Shown here: one piece after another, positions 17,284 through 25,655 of the stretch
How the letters are laid out: every line of letters starts with the position of its first letter
Numbering within the stretch: position 1 is the stretch's first letter
Assembly (NCBI RefSeq): GCF_002979455.1
Contig: NZ_PCOU01000009.1
Coordinates: 85,975 to 149,974 of the forward strand
Direction: 5' to 3'
DNA from: Chryseobacterium sp. MYb7
GTDB taxonomy: Bacteria > Bacteroidota > Bacteroidia > Flavobacteriales > Weeksellaceae
Length of the DNA: 64,000 nt
Notes under the pieces: generated by a model
Seen by the model: only the letters and a program-made list of their open reading frames with translations
The model's database searches: none
Told to the model about the DNA's origin: nothing
Position numbers and translations under genes: made by a program

Positions 17284-18006
17284 ATGAGTCAAAAGAAAGA
17301 AATGTTGTACGAGGGGAAAGCAAAACAGGTATTTGCTACCGATAATCCTGATGAAGTAGTAGTGCGTTTCAAAGACGATGCTACAGCATTTAACGCTCAA
17401 AAGAAAGGTCAGGTGGATCTGAAGGGAGAAATGAACAATGCGATCACAACCCTTATTTTTGAATACTTAAATGAAAAAGGAATCAAAACTCATTTCATCA
17501 AACAATTAGACGAAAGAGAGCAGCTGGTAAGAAAAGTATCTATCATTCCTTTGGAAATGGTAGTAAGAAACTACTCTGCAGGAAGTATGGCACAAAGATT
17601 AGGAGTGGAAGAAGGAATCAAATCTCCGGTAACCATCTTCGATATTTGCTACAAAAAAGACGAGTTGGGAGATCCGCTTATCAATGATCACCACGCAGTT
17701 TTCCTAGGAGCAGCTACTTATGAAGAGCTTGACGAAATGTATGAGCTAACTTCTGATATCAACGAAATCCTTATCGACCTGTTTGACAAAATCAATATTA
17801 TCCTGGTAGATTTTAAAATCGAATTAGGTAAAACTTCAGACGGTGAAATCATCTTAGCAGACGAAATCTCTCCTGATACTTGCAGACTTTGGGATAAAGA
17901 TACCATGAAGAAATTAGATAAAGACAGATTCAGAAGAGACTTAGGAGAAGTTACTGAAGCTTATGTTGAAATCTATAATCGTCTTAAGAATTTACTTGCA
18001 AAATAA
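17284..18006 (+). CDS. purC: Phosphoribosylaminoimidazole-succinocarboxamide synthase
   Basis: This 240-residue enzyme makes SAICAR from CAIR, aspartate and ATP in purine synthesis. It matches the family from [14 protein letters not shown] through [17 protein letters not shown] and [20 protein letters not shown] to the C-terminal [12 protein letters not shown] motif. Length and termini are normal. It lies 36 bp after DUF3307 and about 140 bp before purF. Confidence 0.97.
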   Translation: MSQKKEMLYEGKAKQVFATDNPDEVVVRFKDDATAFNAQKKGQVDLKGEMNNAITTLIFEYLNEKGIKTHFIKQLDEREQLVRKVSIIPLEMVVRNYSAGSMAQRLGVEEGIKSPVTIFDICYKKDELGDPLINDHHAVFLGAATYEELDEMYELTSDINEILIDLFDKINIILVDFKIELGKTSDGEIILADEISPDTCRLWDKDTMKKLDKDRFRRDLGEVTEAYVEIYNRLKNLLAK

Positions 18007-18089
18007 TTTTAGAAATAATTCCTTTGAAGGAACTTGTAGCTGAAATTTATTCATTAAAAGCAAGTTTAAAATTATAATTGAAGTTAACT

Positions 18090-18133
18090 TAGACTAATTT
18101 CTAACATCTAATATCTAACTTCTAATCATTAGA
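18090..18133. repeat. Short degenerate tandem repeat before purF
   Basis: The unit CTAAnnTCTAA is repeated several times in imperfect form (CTAATTTCTAACATCTAATA and following). It separates purC and purF and may have arisen by slippage. I see no promoter match within it. Confidence 0.5.
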
Positions 18134-18143
18134 AAAAATAGAA

Positions 18144-19643
18144 ATGAAAAGTTTAGACATTCATAAAAGTGAATATTTAAAACAGTTTGAAACCCAGATT
18201 TACGGAAGAAATCTTTTCAGAACTCAGGAAGAGGAAAGACTGGATGCTCCTAATGAAGAGTGTGGGATCTTCGGATTGTATTCGGATAATGATCTGGATA
18301 CCTTCTCGCTTTCACAGTTCGGACTTTTTGCATTACAGCACAGAGGTCAGGAAGCTTGTGGTATTTCCGTTTTAAAAGACGGAAGAATCACAAACATGAA
18401 AGACGAAGGACTGGTTTTAGATGTTTATAAAGAAATTCAGGAACCTGAAACTTTTATGGGAAATTCTGCAATTGGGCATACCCGTTATACCACTGCAGGA
18501 GATAAAAAGAAATATAATTTCCAGCCATTTTTCGCGAAAAACGAATACGATCAGATTATACTTTCTATAGCACACAACGGTAACCTTACCAATGCAAAAG
18601 TATTAAAAGAAGAATTAGAGGCTGAAGGCGTAGTTTTCAGAGCAACTTCCGATTCTGAAGTGATCCTGAGACTGATCCAGAAAAACCTTGATTTAGGTCT
18701 TCGTGGTGCTATCAAAGCAACCATGGAAAAGATTGAAGGTGCTTATTCCGTAGTTGGGATGACCAGAAATAAATTCTTTGCATTCAGAGACTTCAACGGA
18801 ATCCGTCCATTGGTGTTAGGAGCTATCGATGAAAGATCTTATGTAGTTGCTTCAGAATCTGTGGCACTGGATGCTGTAGGAGCTCAATACGTACGTGATA
18901 TTCTTCCGGGTGAGATCATTTATACCAATGAAAATGAACCTGGAAAACTTCATTCTTATATGATGGATGAAGCGAAAGGAAAGCAGAGAATCTGTTCTTT
19001 TGAATACATTTATTTTGCAAGACCTGACTCTACATTAGAAAATATCAATGTATATGAGATCAGAGAGAAATCTGGCGAGAAAATCTGGGAACAGGCTCCC
19101 GTAGAAGCTGACCTGGTGATTGGAGTTCCGGATTCCGGAGTTCCGGCTGCTATTGGTTTCTCAAAAGCTTCAGGAATACCTTTCCGTCCTGTTTTGATCA
19201 AAAACAGATATATCGGAAGAAGTTTCATCGTTCCTACACAGGAAATGAGAGAAAGGGTAGTGAACCTTAAGCTGAACCCGATCATCTCCGAGATGAAAGA
19301 TAAGAGAGTCGTGATCATCGACGATTCTATCGTTCGTGGAACCACATCCAAAAGACTGGTTAAAATTCTAAAAGATGCAGGCGTAAAAGAGATCCACTTC
19401 AGAAGTGTTTCTCCACCTATTATCGCTCCATGTTATCTGGGAATTGATACTCCGTCTAAAGATGATCTGATCTCAGCGAATATGACAACAGAAGAACTTA
19501 AAAACTATCTAGGAGTAGATTCCTTGGAATTTTTAAGCATAGACAACCTGAAAGACATTTTAGGATCAGCTAATCACTGTTTCGGATGCTTTACAGAAGA
19601 ATATCCTGTAGGAAAAGGTGAAGAGGTAGATTTATTCAACTAA
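18144..19643 (+). CDS. purF: Amidophosphoribosyltransferase
   Basis: This 499-residue enzyme catalyses the first committed step of purine synthesis, PRPP plus glutamine to phosphoribosylamine. The N-terminal nucleophile is Cys40 in EECGIFGLY, so a 39-residue propeptide must be removed, longer than the 11 residues of the Bacillus enzyme. The PRPP-binding motif VVIIDDSIVRGTTSKRLV is present. Cysteines in RICSFEYIYF, APCYLGID and NHCFGCFTEE match the Fe-S-containing Bacillus type. Confidence 0.97.
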   Translation: MKSLDIHKSEYLKQFETQIYGRNLFRTQEEERLDAPNEECGIFGLYSDNDLDTFSLSQFGLFALQHRGQEACGISVLKDGRITNMKDEGLVLDVYKEIQEPETFMGNSAIGHTRYTTAGDKKKYNFQPFFAKNEYDQIILSIAHNGNLTNAKVLKEELEAEGVVFRATSDSEVILRLIQKNLDLGLRGAIKATMEKIEGAYSVVGMTRNKFFAFRDFNGIRPLVLGAIDERSYVVASESVALDAVGAQYVRDILPGEIIYTNENEPGKLHSYMMDEAKGKQRICSFEYIYFARPDSTLENINVYEIREKSGEKIWEQAPVEADLVIGVPDSGVPAAIGFSKASGIPFRPVLIKNRYIGRSFIVPTQEMRERVVNLKLNPIISEMKDKRVVIIDDSIVRGTTSKRLVKILKDAGVKEIHFRSVSPPIIAPCYLGIDTPSKDDLISANMTTEELKNYLGVDSLEFLSIDNLKDILGSANHCFGCFTEEYPVGKGEEVDLFN

Positions 19644-19667
19644 TCTCTTTATTGAATTCATAAAAAT

Positions 19668-19696
19668 AAATAGCCGGGTTTATAATCCGGCTATTT
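19668..19696 (+). terminator. Terminator after purF
   Basis: AAATAGCCGG (19668-19677) pairs with CCGGCTATTT (19687-19696). The T run after it is short. Confidence 0.75.
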
Positions 19697-19756
19697 CGTT
19701 GTATAAATGTAGCAAAAGCTTAATATTACTGTAGTATACAATATATAATGGAGCTT

Positions 19757-19764
19757 TAATTTTG
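19757..19764 (+). promoter_or_regulatory. Promoter -7 box of the glycerophosphodiesterase gene
   Basis: TAATTTTG matches TAnnTTTG, 20 bp upstream of the ATG at 19785. Confidence 0.5.
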
Positions 19765-19784
19765 TTGAATTAAAACTTCAGGAT

Positions 19785-20732
19785 ATGAAACATACATTTT
19801 TCATGGGTATTTTTCTTGTATTTACCCAGCTTTATTCTTCACAGACTTTTGATAATGAGGCACACCGCGGAGGAAAATCTCTTTATCCTGAAAATACAAT
19901 CCCGGCAATGAAGAATGCTCTGAAAATGAACGTTAACACCCTGGAAATGGATCTTGCCATCACGAAAGACAAAAAAGTTATTCTTTCCCACGATGTTTTT
20001 CTTTCACCTGAGCTGGTTACAAAGCCGGACGGAACTTATATCCCAAAAGATTCTGGGTTTTATTACAAAATCTATGAAATGTCTTATGCAAAGATTAAAA
20101 CATTTGATGTTGGTTTGAAAAAATTATATAACTATCCGGATCAAAAGAAAATGAAGGTTCAGAAACCTCTCTTTTCAGACGTTATAGACGCAAGTGAAGC
20201 GTATGCCCGCAAACTGAAGAGGCCGTTGCCTTTTTATAATATAGAAACAAAAACCCGTCCTTTCTCTGACAATATATTTCATCCGGAGCCGAAAGAATTT
20301 GTGGATCTGATGATGAAGATCATTATCGAAAAAAAGATTCAGGACAGAGTGATCATCCAGTCTTTTGATCCCAGAACACTGGAGATACTTCACAAAGAAT
20401 ATCCTAAAATCAAGACTGCTTTACTGGTAGAAAAAGTAGATGATAAAAAACTGGCTCAGCAGCAGGCTTATTTTAAAAACATTCCTGCAGAAAAATTCAA
20501 GATGTATCCCAATCATTTGAGTGGAGTGGCAGGAGATATGAAATTTCTAAGCTTTACTCCAACTATTTACAGCCCCGATCATCATCTTGTTACATCCCAA
20601 TTGGTACAGGAATGTCACGCATTAGGCATGAAAGTCATCCCATGGACTGTGAATACCAAAGAAAGATTAAAAGAATTAAAAGAAATGGGAATAGACGGAG
20701 TGATCAGTGATGACCCGAGAATATTTGAATAA
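19785..20732 (+). CDS. Exported glycerophosphodiester phosphodiesterase
   Basis: This 315-residue protein has a signal peptide ending near LYSSQ (residues 16-20) and a GDPD TIM barrel. The first active-site block is EAHRGGKSLYPENT with His27, followed by LEMDLAITKDKKVILSHD, which holds the acidic metal ligands and the second catalytic histidine. The C-terminal IPWTVNTKERL motif is also typical. It splits deacylated phospholipids into glycerol-3-phosphate and an alcohol, probably in the periplasm. Confidence 0.93.
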   Translation: MKHTFFMGIFLVFTQLYSSQTFDNEAHRGGKSLYPENTIPAMKNALKMNVNTLEMDLAITKDKKVILSHDVFLSPELVTKPDGTYIPKDSGFYYKIYEMSYAKIKTFDVGLKKLYNYPDQKKMKVQKPLFSDVIDASEAYARKLKRPLPFYNIETKTRPFSDNIFHPEPKEFVDLMMKIIIEKKIQDRVIIQSFDPRTLEILHKEYPKIKTALLVEKVDDKKLAQQQAYFKNIPAEKFKMYPNHLSGVAGDMKFLSFTPTIYSPDHHLVTSQLVQECHALGMKVIPWTVNTKERLKELKEMGIDGVISDDPRIFE

Positions 20733-20760
20733 CAATTGAGATGACTCAAATGCATAAAAT

Positions 20761-20791
20761 AAATAGCCGAAAGAAATTCTTCCGGCTATTT
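20761..20791. terminator. Bidirectional terminator between convergent genes
   Basis: AAATAGCCG (20761-20769) pairs with CGGCTATTT (20783-20791), with further pairing inside (GAA/TTC). It serves the diesterase gene and the outer-membrane protein gene that ends at 20839. Confidence 0.8.
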
Positions 20792-20838
20792 TATGTGTGC
20801 AGGTTAATGCACTTCGGTTAAAAAATTGGTTCTTCTAA

Positions 20839-21552
20839 TTAGAATTTATAGTTCAGTCCTAACTGAAACACTCTGTTGTTGTTTTCAGCGGCAGGTCTGC
20901 TCTTTTCAATTTTTGTCAAACTGTTTACATATCTTGCACTGATACCGATATTAGGAGTGATGTCATATCCTAAACCAAGACCCAATCCAAAGTTGAATCT
21001 ATTGATATCATCTTTGTTGATGTCTTCAGTATTTGAGCTTGTAGTAGTGGTAGTAACACCTCCTGTAGTACTTGCTACAGTAGTTTCTCCTTTAGTTTTA
21101 CCATTGATGAAATAACTGAATTCAGGTCCTGCTTCAATATAAAACTTATCAGTAGGTCTCATTTGAACCATTAATGGAACTGAAATGTAGTTCATCTTTA
21201 TTCTGCCTTCTTCTTTAGTCTTTACATTCGTAACTCCATTATCAGTTTCTGTAGAAGAAAATACATCCTTTGCACCCATTTGGTTGTATAATACCTCTGG
21301 TTGGATACTGAATTGTTTTGAAATTGGAATATTAACGAATGCACCTGCGTGGAAACCTAGTTGCTGGCTATTGATACCAAACTTCTGCTCACTGAAATAA
21401 GCTGAGTTTCCTCCTGCCTTGATCCCGAATCTAACGGGTTGAACATCTTTTTTTAGAGGTGATGCATTTACTGTTTTCGTTTCTGTCTTTGTTTCTTGAG
21501 CGAAAGCTAGTGTACCAGCAGTTAATGCTAATCCTAAAATTAACTTCTTCAT
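20839..21552 (-). CDS. Outer-membrane beta-barrel protein, array copy 1
   Basis: This 237-residue porin-family protein has a signal peptide (MKKLILGLALTAGTLAFAQ) and a small barrel: alternating strands with a conserved opening VRFGIKAGGNSAYFS. The middle block FSIQPEVLYNQMG and the block FYIEAGPEFSYF follow, then a GLGLGLGYDI strand, and the last residue is Phe (LGLNYKF). It is one of four paralogues between 20.8 and 25.4 kb. The long Thr/Ser-rich loop near the middle (GGVTTTTTSSNTE) is unique to this copy. Ligand unknown. Confidence 0.9.
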   Translation of the reverse strand: MKKLILGLALTAGTLAFAQETKTETKTVNASPLKKDVQPVRFGIKAGGNSAYFSEQKFGINSQQLGFHAGAFVNIPISKQFSIQPEVLYNQMGAKDVFSSTETDNGVTNVKTKEEGRIKMNYISVPLMVQMRPTDKFYIEAGPEFSYFINGKTKGETTVASTTGGVTTTTTSSNTEDINKDDINRFNFGLGLGLGYDITPNIGISARYVNSLTKIEKSRPAAENNNRVFQLGLNYKF

Positions 21553-21616
21553 AATTTAATTTTTTAATTTTACTATTTGTGTGTCGGGTGATTACTCAAT
21601 CTGACTCCAATTATTT

Positions 21617-21633
21617 TGCAAATTGCTTGCCAA
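21617..21633 (-). promoter_or_regulatory. Sigma-54-like promoter of array copy 1
   Basis: On the minus strand TTGGCAAGCAATTTGCA fits the sigma-54 pattern TTGGCAcGnnnnTTGCw with one mismatch and the required GG-N10-GC spacing. It predicts a start near 21606 and a leader of about 54 nt. The rest of the 21553-21919 gap is AT-rich and holds this site and the terminator at 21866. Confidence 0.6.
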
Positions 21634-21865
21634 AGTCGAAAAACACCTATTTAAAGGGCTTTTTAGAAGGTTTTTAAAATGATTTTCATCAATGTTTTTC
21701 CCTTTTTAATGAATAAATAGGATGTCATACTCCATATTTTGTGAAAAAAGTTGAATATTAAAAAAGTATCATTGCAGATCATTGAAATGATAAAAAAAAT
21801 AAAAAACAACAGTATTTTTTAGTAAAATAATAAGCTGTTCGGGTTGTTTTTAGGATGGAAATAAA

Positions 21866-21896
21866 AATGCCGGACTTTAAAAAAGAGTCCGGCATT
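21866..21896 (-). terminator. Terminator of array copy 2
   Basis: AATGCCGGACT (21866-21876) pairs with AGTCCGGCATT (21886-21896), about 24 bp past the stop at 21920. Confidence 0.85.
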
Positions 21897-21919
21897 CATT
21901 TTGAAAATAATAAATATCT

Positions 21920-22627
21920 CTATTTAAATTGATAAGCTACTCCTATCTGAAGAGCATTATTTCTTACTTTATTGTTATAATAGTTATTCTTAAAAAGCTC
22001 TGTAATACCTGCTGTAAATCTTGCTGTTACTCCAAAACTCTGAGTGAAATAATATCCTGCACCAATACCTATCCCAAAATTGAATCTATTATAAAGCTCC
22101 ATTGGGATTTTATTCGAGAAGCTTTCACTAGTAACCGTTGTTGAGCTGCCGTATGTATTTTCAGTTCTTTGGTCTCCTTTTGATTTTCCACCTAAAAGAT
22201 ACCCGAATTCTGGTCCCGCTTCTACATAAAGCTGAGGAAGAATATTGTACTGAACCATCACTGGAAGAGTAAGGTAATTCAAATTTGTTGTATAGCTGAA
22301 TTCCTGTCTTATCATATGGCCGTCCAAACCTGATGGATAAACATATTTTTCTTCTGTTTTTGAACCCATTTGGCTAAAAAGAAGCTCAGGCTGTATACTG
22401 AACTTTTCTGCAACGGGAATATTAACAGATATTCCAACATGAGAACCAAGCTTTATTTTTTCATTATTATCTCCATATTCTCTGTTGCTATTACTAAGTG
22501 TAGAAGCATTGAATCCTGCTTTTACACCAAATCTGACAGGAGATTTTGAAGATGCTGGCTGCTCTTTTTCCTGAGCGTTCATTAAAAGTGATCCGGCTAA
22601 TGCAAACCCCAAAAATATCTTTTTCAT
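21920..22627 (-). CDS. Outer-membrane beta-barrel protein, array copy 2
   Basis: This is a 235-residue paralogue of the neighbouring barrels, with signal peptide MKKIFLGFALAGSLLMNAQ and blocks VRFGVKAGFNAS, FSIQPELLFSQMG, LYVEAGPEFGYLLGGKSKGD, and a final LQIGVAYQFK. I chose the ATG at 22627. An in-frame ATG at 22672 would add 15 residues, but it lies within the sigma-54-like site and before the predicted transcript start. Confidence 0.88.
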   Translation of the reverse strand: MKKIFLGFALAGSLLMNAQEKEQPASSKSPVRFGVKAGFNASTLSNSNREYGDNNEKIKLGSHVGISVNIPVAEKFSIQPELLFSQMGSKTEEKYVYPSGLDGHMIRQEFSYTTNLNYLTLPVMVQYNILPQLYVEAGPEFGYLLGGKSKGDQRTENTYGSSTTVTSESFSNKIPMELYNRFNFGIGIGAGYYFTQSFGVTARFTAGITELFKNNYYNNKVRNNALQIGVAYQFK

Positions 22628-22655
22628 GATTAAAGTTTTAAATTTTCTTTTTCGC

Positions 22656-22672
22656 GGCAAAATATCTGCCAC
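22656..22672 (-). promoter_or_regulatory. Sigma-54-like promoter of array copy 2
   Basis: On the minus strand GTGGCAGATATTTTGCC has GG-N10-GC. The predicted start near 22645 gives a leader of about 18 nt before the ATG at 22627. Confidence 0.55.
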
Positions 22673-22707
22673 AAAGAGGAGAAGTGATAAAAATCATGCT
22701 GTAAAGC

Positions 22708-22745
22708 GAAAAAGTCAGGCTTAAACTAATAAACCTGACTTTTTC
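22708..22745 (-). terminator. Terminator of the small orphan unit
   Basis: GAAAAAGTCAGG (22708-22719) pairs with CCTGACTTTTTC (22734-22745), with a T run on the minus strand. It lies just past the small ORF at 22765-22968. Confidence 0.75.
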
Positions 22746-22764
22746 TATTGAAATCAAAATGTAT

Positions 22765-22968
22765 CTAATTATGGAGCAAAACACTTTTAGTATTTGCTTT
22801 GCACTGTAAGACGTTAGTCAACTCAATGCTGTTTCTGTTAAAAAAGTTTATAATGGTAATAGTTAGATTTTTAGCAGTACATTCATTTGATTTATCAATT
22901 GAATCAATACTATTTATTGTAAAAACAGAAACTATAAGTTGGAAATTTCCGCAATAGAGTACAATCAT
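22765..22968 (-). CDS. Small orphan unit: 67-residue ORF or small RNA
   Basis: This is an open frame of 67 residues, starting at the ATG at 22968, with no recognisable domain and an odd composition (many Asn, Ile, Ser and Thr). A sigma-54-like site with perfect GG-N10-GC spacing would start a transcript at about 22967, at the ATG itself. A terminator at 22708-22745 ends it, for a transcript of about 260 nt. It could be a leaderless small protein or a small RNA with the ORF a chance frame; I cannot decide. Confidence 0.35.
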   Translation of the reverse strand: MIVLYCGNFQLIVSVFTINSIDSIDKSNECTAKNLTITIINFFNRNSIELTNVLQCKANTKSVLLHN

Positions 22969-22977
22969 TACTCAATA

Positions 22978-22994
22978 CGCAAATTTCTTGCCAA
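22978..22994 (-). promoter_or_regulatory. Sigma-54-like promoter of the small orphan unit
   Basis: On the minus strand TTGGCAAGAAATTTGCG differs from the site of array copy 1 at only two positions and keeps GG-N10-GC. Confidence 0.55.
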
Positions 22995-23019
22995 ACTCAA
23001 AACACTAAATATATAATAG

Positions 23020-23790
23020 TTATTCAATTTTTCTTGGTGGTAAATCAATAATAAACTCTATTTCTTTAGTTAATAAAACAGAGTAGGGTTGTTTCATCTG
23101 TGTTCTGTTTAGAAGTCCTAGCTTTTCGAATTTTTCAAAATATGCATTTTTGCATTTCCCTGTTTTTATATCCATTTTTGTATGCCATATTTTATATTTG
23201 CCAATATGGTTATCCGCTCTTTGAAAATATCCTGTAACTGGGTGAGTTAATACTAATATCGCTTCCTCAAAATTATCAAAGTCTTTAGTAATAAAATTAG
23301 ATTTTTCATCTTCCATAATATCAATATTTGCGGAATTATTGAACGCTGAAATTTCTATTTTGTATGAGATGTAATTATTATAATACTCGAATTTGGTTTT
23401 ATATTTTGAATAAAACCATGGCATTTTCCATATTCTTCTTGGTATAAATACTAAAGGTGAGCCTAGTCCGGTTCCAAAAAACCAAGCGCATTTTTCCTTA
23501 GTATCTTTGTCTATAATATATGCTCTATAATTGGTTTGAGGAAATTGAAATTTGCAAAATGGAAATATTTTTTTAAAATGAAAATCATGGTCTATAAATG
23601 TCACTGCACTGATAAGGCCAAATGATTTGCCATCAACTTTAATCGTATAAATATCAAATTTTTGAGGAATGATATTTCTTAACTTCTGGACATCTACTAA
23701 ATAGGTGAGAATTGAAAAATGCTTAAGAAGAGTAGAAGCTGTAAGAGTTTTTGTATTGGGTATGTTTTTTATCCGATTATTAATTTCCAT
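23020..23790 (-). CDS. DUF2071 (YqjF-like) protein
   Basis: This 256-residue protein resembles the acetoacetate-decarboxylase-like DUF2071 family. It has YLVDVQKLRNIIPQKFDIYT near the N terminus, then KSFGLISAVTFIDHDF, and a C-terminal KMDIKTGKCKNAYFEKF. The family function is not established. No signal peptide is seen. It lies inside the outer-membrane protein array, is unrelated to it, and appears even more AT-rich with longer A/T runs than its neighbours, which suggests later insertion. No clear promoter is visible upstream. Confidence 0.75.
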   Translation of the reverse strand: MEINNRIKNIPNTKTLTASTLLKHFSILTYLVDVQKLRNIIPQKFDIYTIKVDGKSFGLISAVTFIDHDFHFKKIFPFCKFQFPQTNYRAYIIDKDTKEKCAWFFGTGLGSPLVFIPRRIWKMPWFYSKYKTKFEYYNNYISYKIEISAFNNSANIDIMEDEKSNFITKDFDNFEEAILVLTHPVTGYFQRADNHIGKYKIWHTKMDIKTGKCKNAYFEKFEKLGLLNRTQMKQPYSVLLTKEIEFIIDLPPRKIE

Positions 23791-23884
23791 AAATTGATTT
23801 TCATTGTGTTTTATATATTAAGTTATATTTTTTTAGATGCATTTAATTCTATGTTAAGAGAAAAATATTTCATTTACTCCAAAA

Positions 23885-23913
23885 AAAGCCAGATTAAATA
23901 TTAATCTGGCTTT
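23885..23913 (-). terminator. Terminator of array copy 3
   Basis: AAAGCCAGATTAA and TTAATCTGGCTTT form a hairpin, with a T run on the minus strand, about 42 bp past the stop at 23955. Confidence 0.85.
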
Positions 23914-23954
23914 GTATTGATTAGAAAGGTTGCTTTTAAAAGCTTCCTAAGTTC

Positions 23955-24539
23955 TTAGAATTTATAAGCTAAACCAACCTGGAATACTCCGTTTCTTGAA
24001 GCATCACCACCATTATCTTTAGCAATATCAGATAAACCAGCAGTATATCTTACATTCACTCCGATATTTTGAGTGAAATAGTATCCAGCTCCAAGACCTA
24101 GTCCGAAATCAAAAGTTTTGAAGTCATCTTTAACATCTACAGATGCACCGTTAGCTTTTCCTTTAGCACTGATAAGGAACCCGAATTGAGGACCAGCCTC
24201 TACATATAGGTTAGGAATCAGGTTGTATTGTAACATTACTGGTACTGCAATATAATCTGTATTTAGTTTTACATTGCTGTTTGCCTTAGCCTTAGCACCC
24301 ATACCGCTGTATAATACTTCCGGTTGTACAGAAAAGTCTTGTGCTACTGGAATGTTTGCAAAAACACCACCATAAAATCCAGCTTTTGAATTTGCATCAC
24401 TGTTCGAAATGCTAGAGATATTAAGACCTGCTTTTAATCCAAATCTAACTGGAGAAGATGCAGCAGTAGAAGTTGAAGTCTTCTGAGCGAAAGTGAAAGT
24501 ACCCGCTACTAAAGCCAGGCCTAAAATTAACTTTTTCAT
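23955..24539 (-). CDS. Outer-membrane beta-barrel protein, array copy 3
   Basis: This is the shortest array member, 194 residues, with signal peptide MKKLILGLALVAGTFTFAQ. It has the array blocks VRFGLKAGLNISSIS, FSVQPEVLYSGMG, LYVEAGPQFGFL and GLGLGAGYYFTQNIG, and ends GVFQVGLAYKF. The central loop is much shorter than in copies 1 and 2. Its promoter region carries a GG-N10-GA site. Confidence 0.9.
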   Translation of the reverse strand: MKKLILGLALVAGTFTFAQKTSTSTAASSPVRFGLKAGLNISSISNSDANSKAGFYGGVFANIPVAQDFSVQPEVLYSGMGAKAKANSNVKLNTDYIAVPVMLQYNLIPNLYVEAGPQFGFLISAKGKANGASVDVKDDFKTFDFGLGLGAGYYFTQNIGVNVRYTAGLSDIAKDNGGDASRNGVFQVGLAYKF

Positions 24540-24589
24540 AAGTTTATATTTTAATAGTTTTTAAGTTTTATTTAACATTTCATTAGTCA

Positions 24590-24605
24590 TCAAACGGTGT
24601 GCCAA
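24590..24605 (-). promoter_or_regulatory. Sigma-54-like promoter of array copy 3
   Basis: On the minus strand TTGGCACACCGTTTGA has a perfect -24 half (TTGGCAC) and GA instead of GC at -12. The predicted leader is about 40 nt. Confidence 0.45.
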
Positions 24606-24672
24606 AGTTGAATATTGCTTCTGAATCTTTATTCATCAGCTTTTTCCGGGATAATATTTTTTTAACATAAAA

Positions 24673-24706
24673 AAAAGACCAGATTAATTTTTTAATCTGA
24701 TCTTTT
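24673..24706 (-). terminator. Terminator of array copy 4
   Basis: AAAAGACCAGATTAA pairs with TTAATCTGATCTTTT with one mismatch. It resembles the copy 3 terminator (CCAGATTAA arm), which fits duplication of the whole unit. Confidence 0.8.
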
Positions 24707-24742
24707 CTATTGAATATAAAATTTGTTAGTGAATGTATAAGC

Positions 24743-25378
24743 TTATTTAAATTTATAAGCTAAACCTACCTGGAATAGGTTGTTTCTTGTAGCATCAGAT
24801 CCACTAGGTCTGTTTTTCGCTACATCTGTTAAACCTGCAACATATCTTGCGGTAAGTCCTAAGTTTGGAGTGAAATAATATCCAGCACCAAGACCGATAC
24901 CAAAGTTGAATGTATTCAGATTGTCTTTGTAGTTATCTGTTGTATTAGACTGCCCGGTTGATTCATTTTTAAACTTGTTTTTAGCACTTACCATGAAACC
25001 GAATTCTGGTCCTGCTTCCACATAAAGATTAGGGATCAGGTTGTACTGGAACATTACAGGTACTGTAATATAATCTAACTTAGTAGAAGCGGAAAACTTT
25101 GTGTTTCCTATCGTATAGTTTGATTTATTACCATATTGAGAGTACTGTACCTCCGGCTGAACACTGAATGAAGCTGCTAATGGAATATTAGCAAATACAC
25201 CTGCGTTGAATCCTATTTTAGATTTCTGGTCATCAAGACCGCTGTCTTTTGAAAGTGAAGATACGTTCATCCCTCCTTTTACCCCGAATGTTACCGGATT
25301 AGAAGATGTATTTCCTGTCTGTTGAGCGAATGCGAATGTTCCTGCAGTTAACGCTAATCCTAAAATTAACTTTTTCAT
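24743..25378 (-). CDS. Outer-membrane beta-barrel protein, array copy 4
   Basis: This 211-residue paralogue has signal peptide MKKLILGLALTAGTFAFAQ, nearly identical to copies 1 and 3. It contains VTFGVKGGMNVSSLS, FSVQPEVQYSQYG, LYVEAGPEFGFMVS and GIGLGAGYYFTPNLG, and ends FQVGLAYKFK. It is closest to copy 3 by eye. Confidence 0.9.
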   Translation of the reverse strand: MKKLILGLALTAGTFAFAQQTGNTSSNPVTFGVKGGMNVSSLSKDSGLDDQKSKIGFNAGVFANIPLAASFSVQPEVQYSQYGNKSNYTIGNTKFSASTKLDYITVPVMFQYNLIPNLYVEAGPEFGFMVSAKNKFKNESTGQSNTTDNYKDNLNTFNFGIGLGAGYYFTPNLGLTARYVAGLTDVAKNRPSGSDATRNNLFQVGLAYKFK

Positions 25379-25461
25379 AACTTTAATTTTTTTAATTTTA
25401 CTCTTTCTTAATTTTAAATTTTACTACTGTTCAGCATTTTCAGTTGAACGCAGAGTATCTT

Positions 25462-25477
25462 TCAAATTGCTTGCCAA
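25462..25477 (-). promoter_or_regulatory. Sigma-54-like promoter of array copy 4
   Basis: On the minus strand TTGGCAAGCAATTTGA is identical to the copy 1 site except for GA at -12. The predicted leader is about 70 nt. Confidence 0.5.
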
Positions 25478-25506
25478 AAATATTTTTTATGAGTAAAATC
25501 AATAAA

Positions 25507-25533
25507 AAAATCACTTAGTGTTTAAGTGATTTT
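25507..25533 (-). terminator. Terminator after aroB
   Basis: AAAATCACTTA (25507-25517) pairs with TAAGTGATTTT (25523-25533). It lies about 120 bp past the aroB stop, with an AT-rich stretch between. Confidence 0.65.
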
Positions 25534-25655
25534 TAAAATAACAAACTGATTATTAATTTATTATAATTTTAAATAAACATTTGTTTAGATATGGTCTAAA
25601 TTGACAATTTTGTCAAAAACCTTATTTAAAATGAATATATTTTTCCAAAAAGGGA

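Noticed and set aside
18090..18133. CRISPR-like repeats before purF
   Set aside because: The units are 7-8 bp and degenerate with no spacers, so they are a slippage-type tandem repeat.
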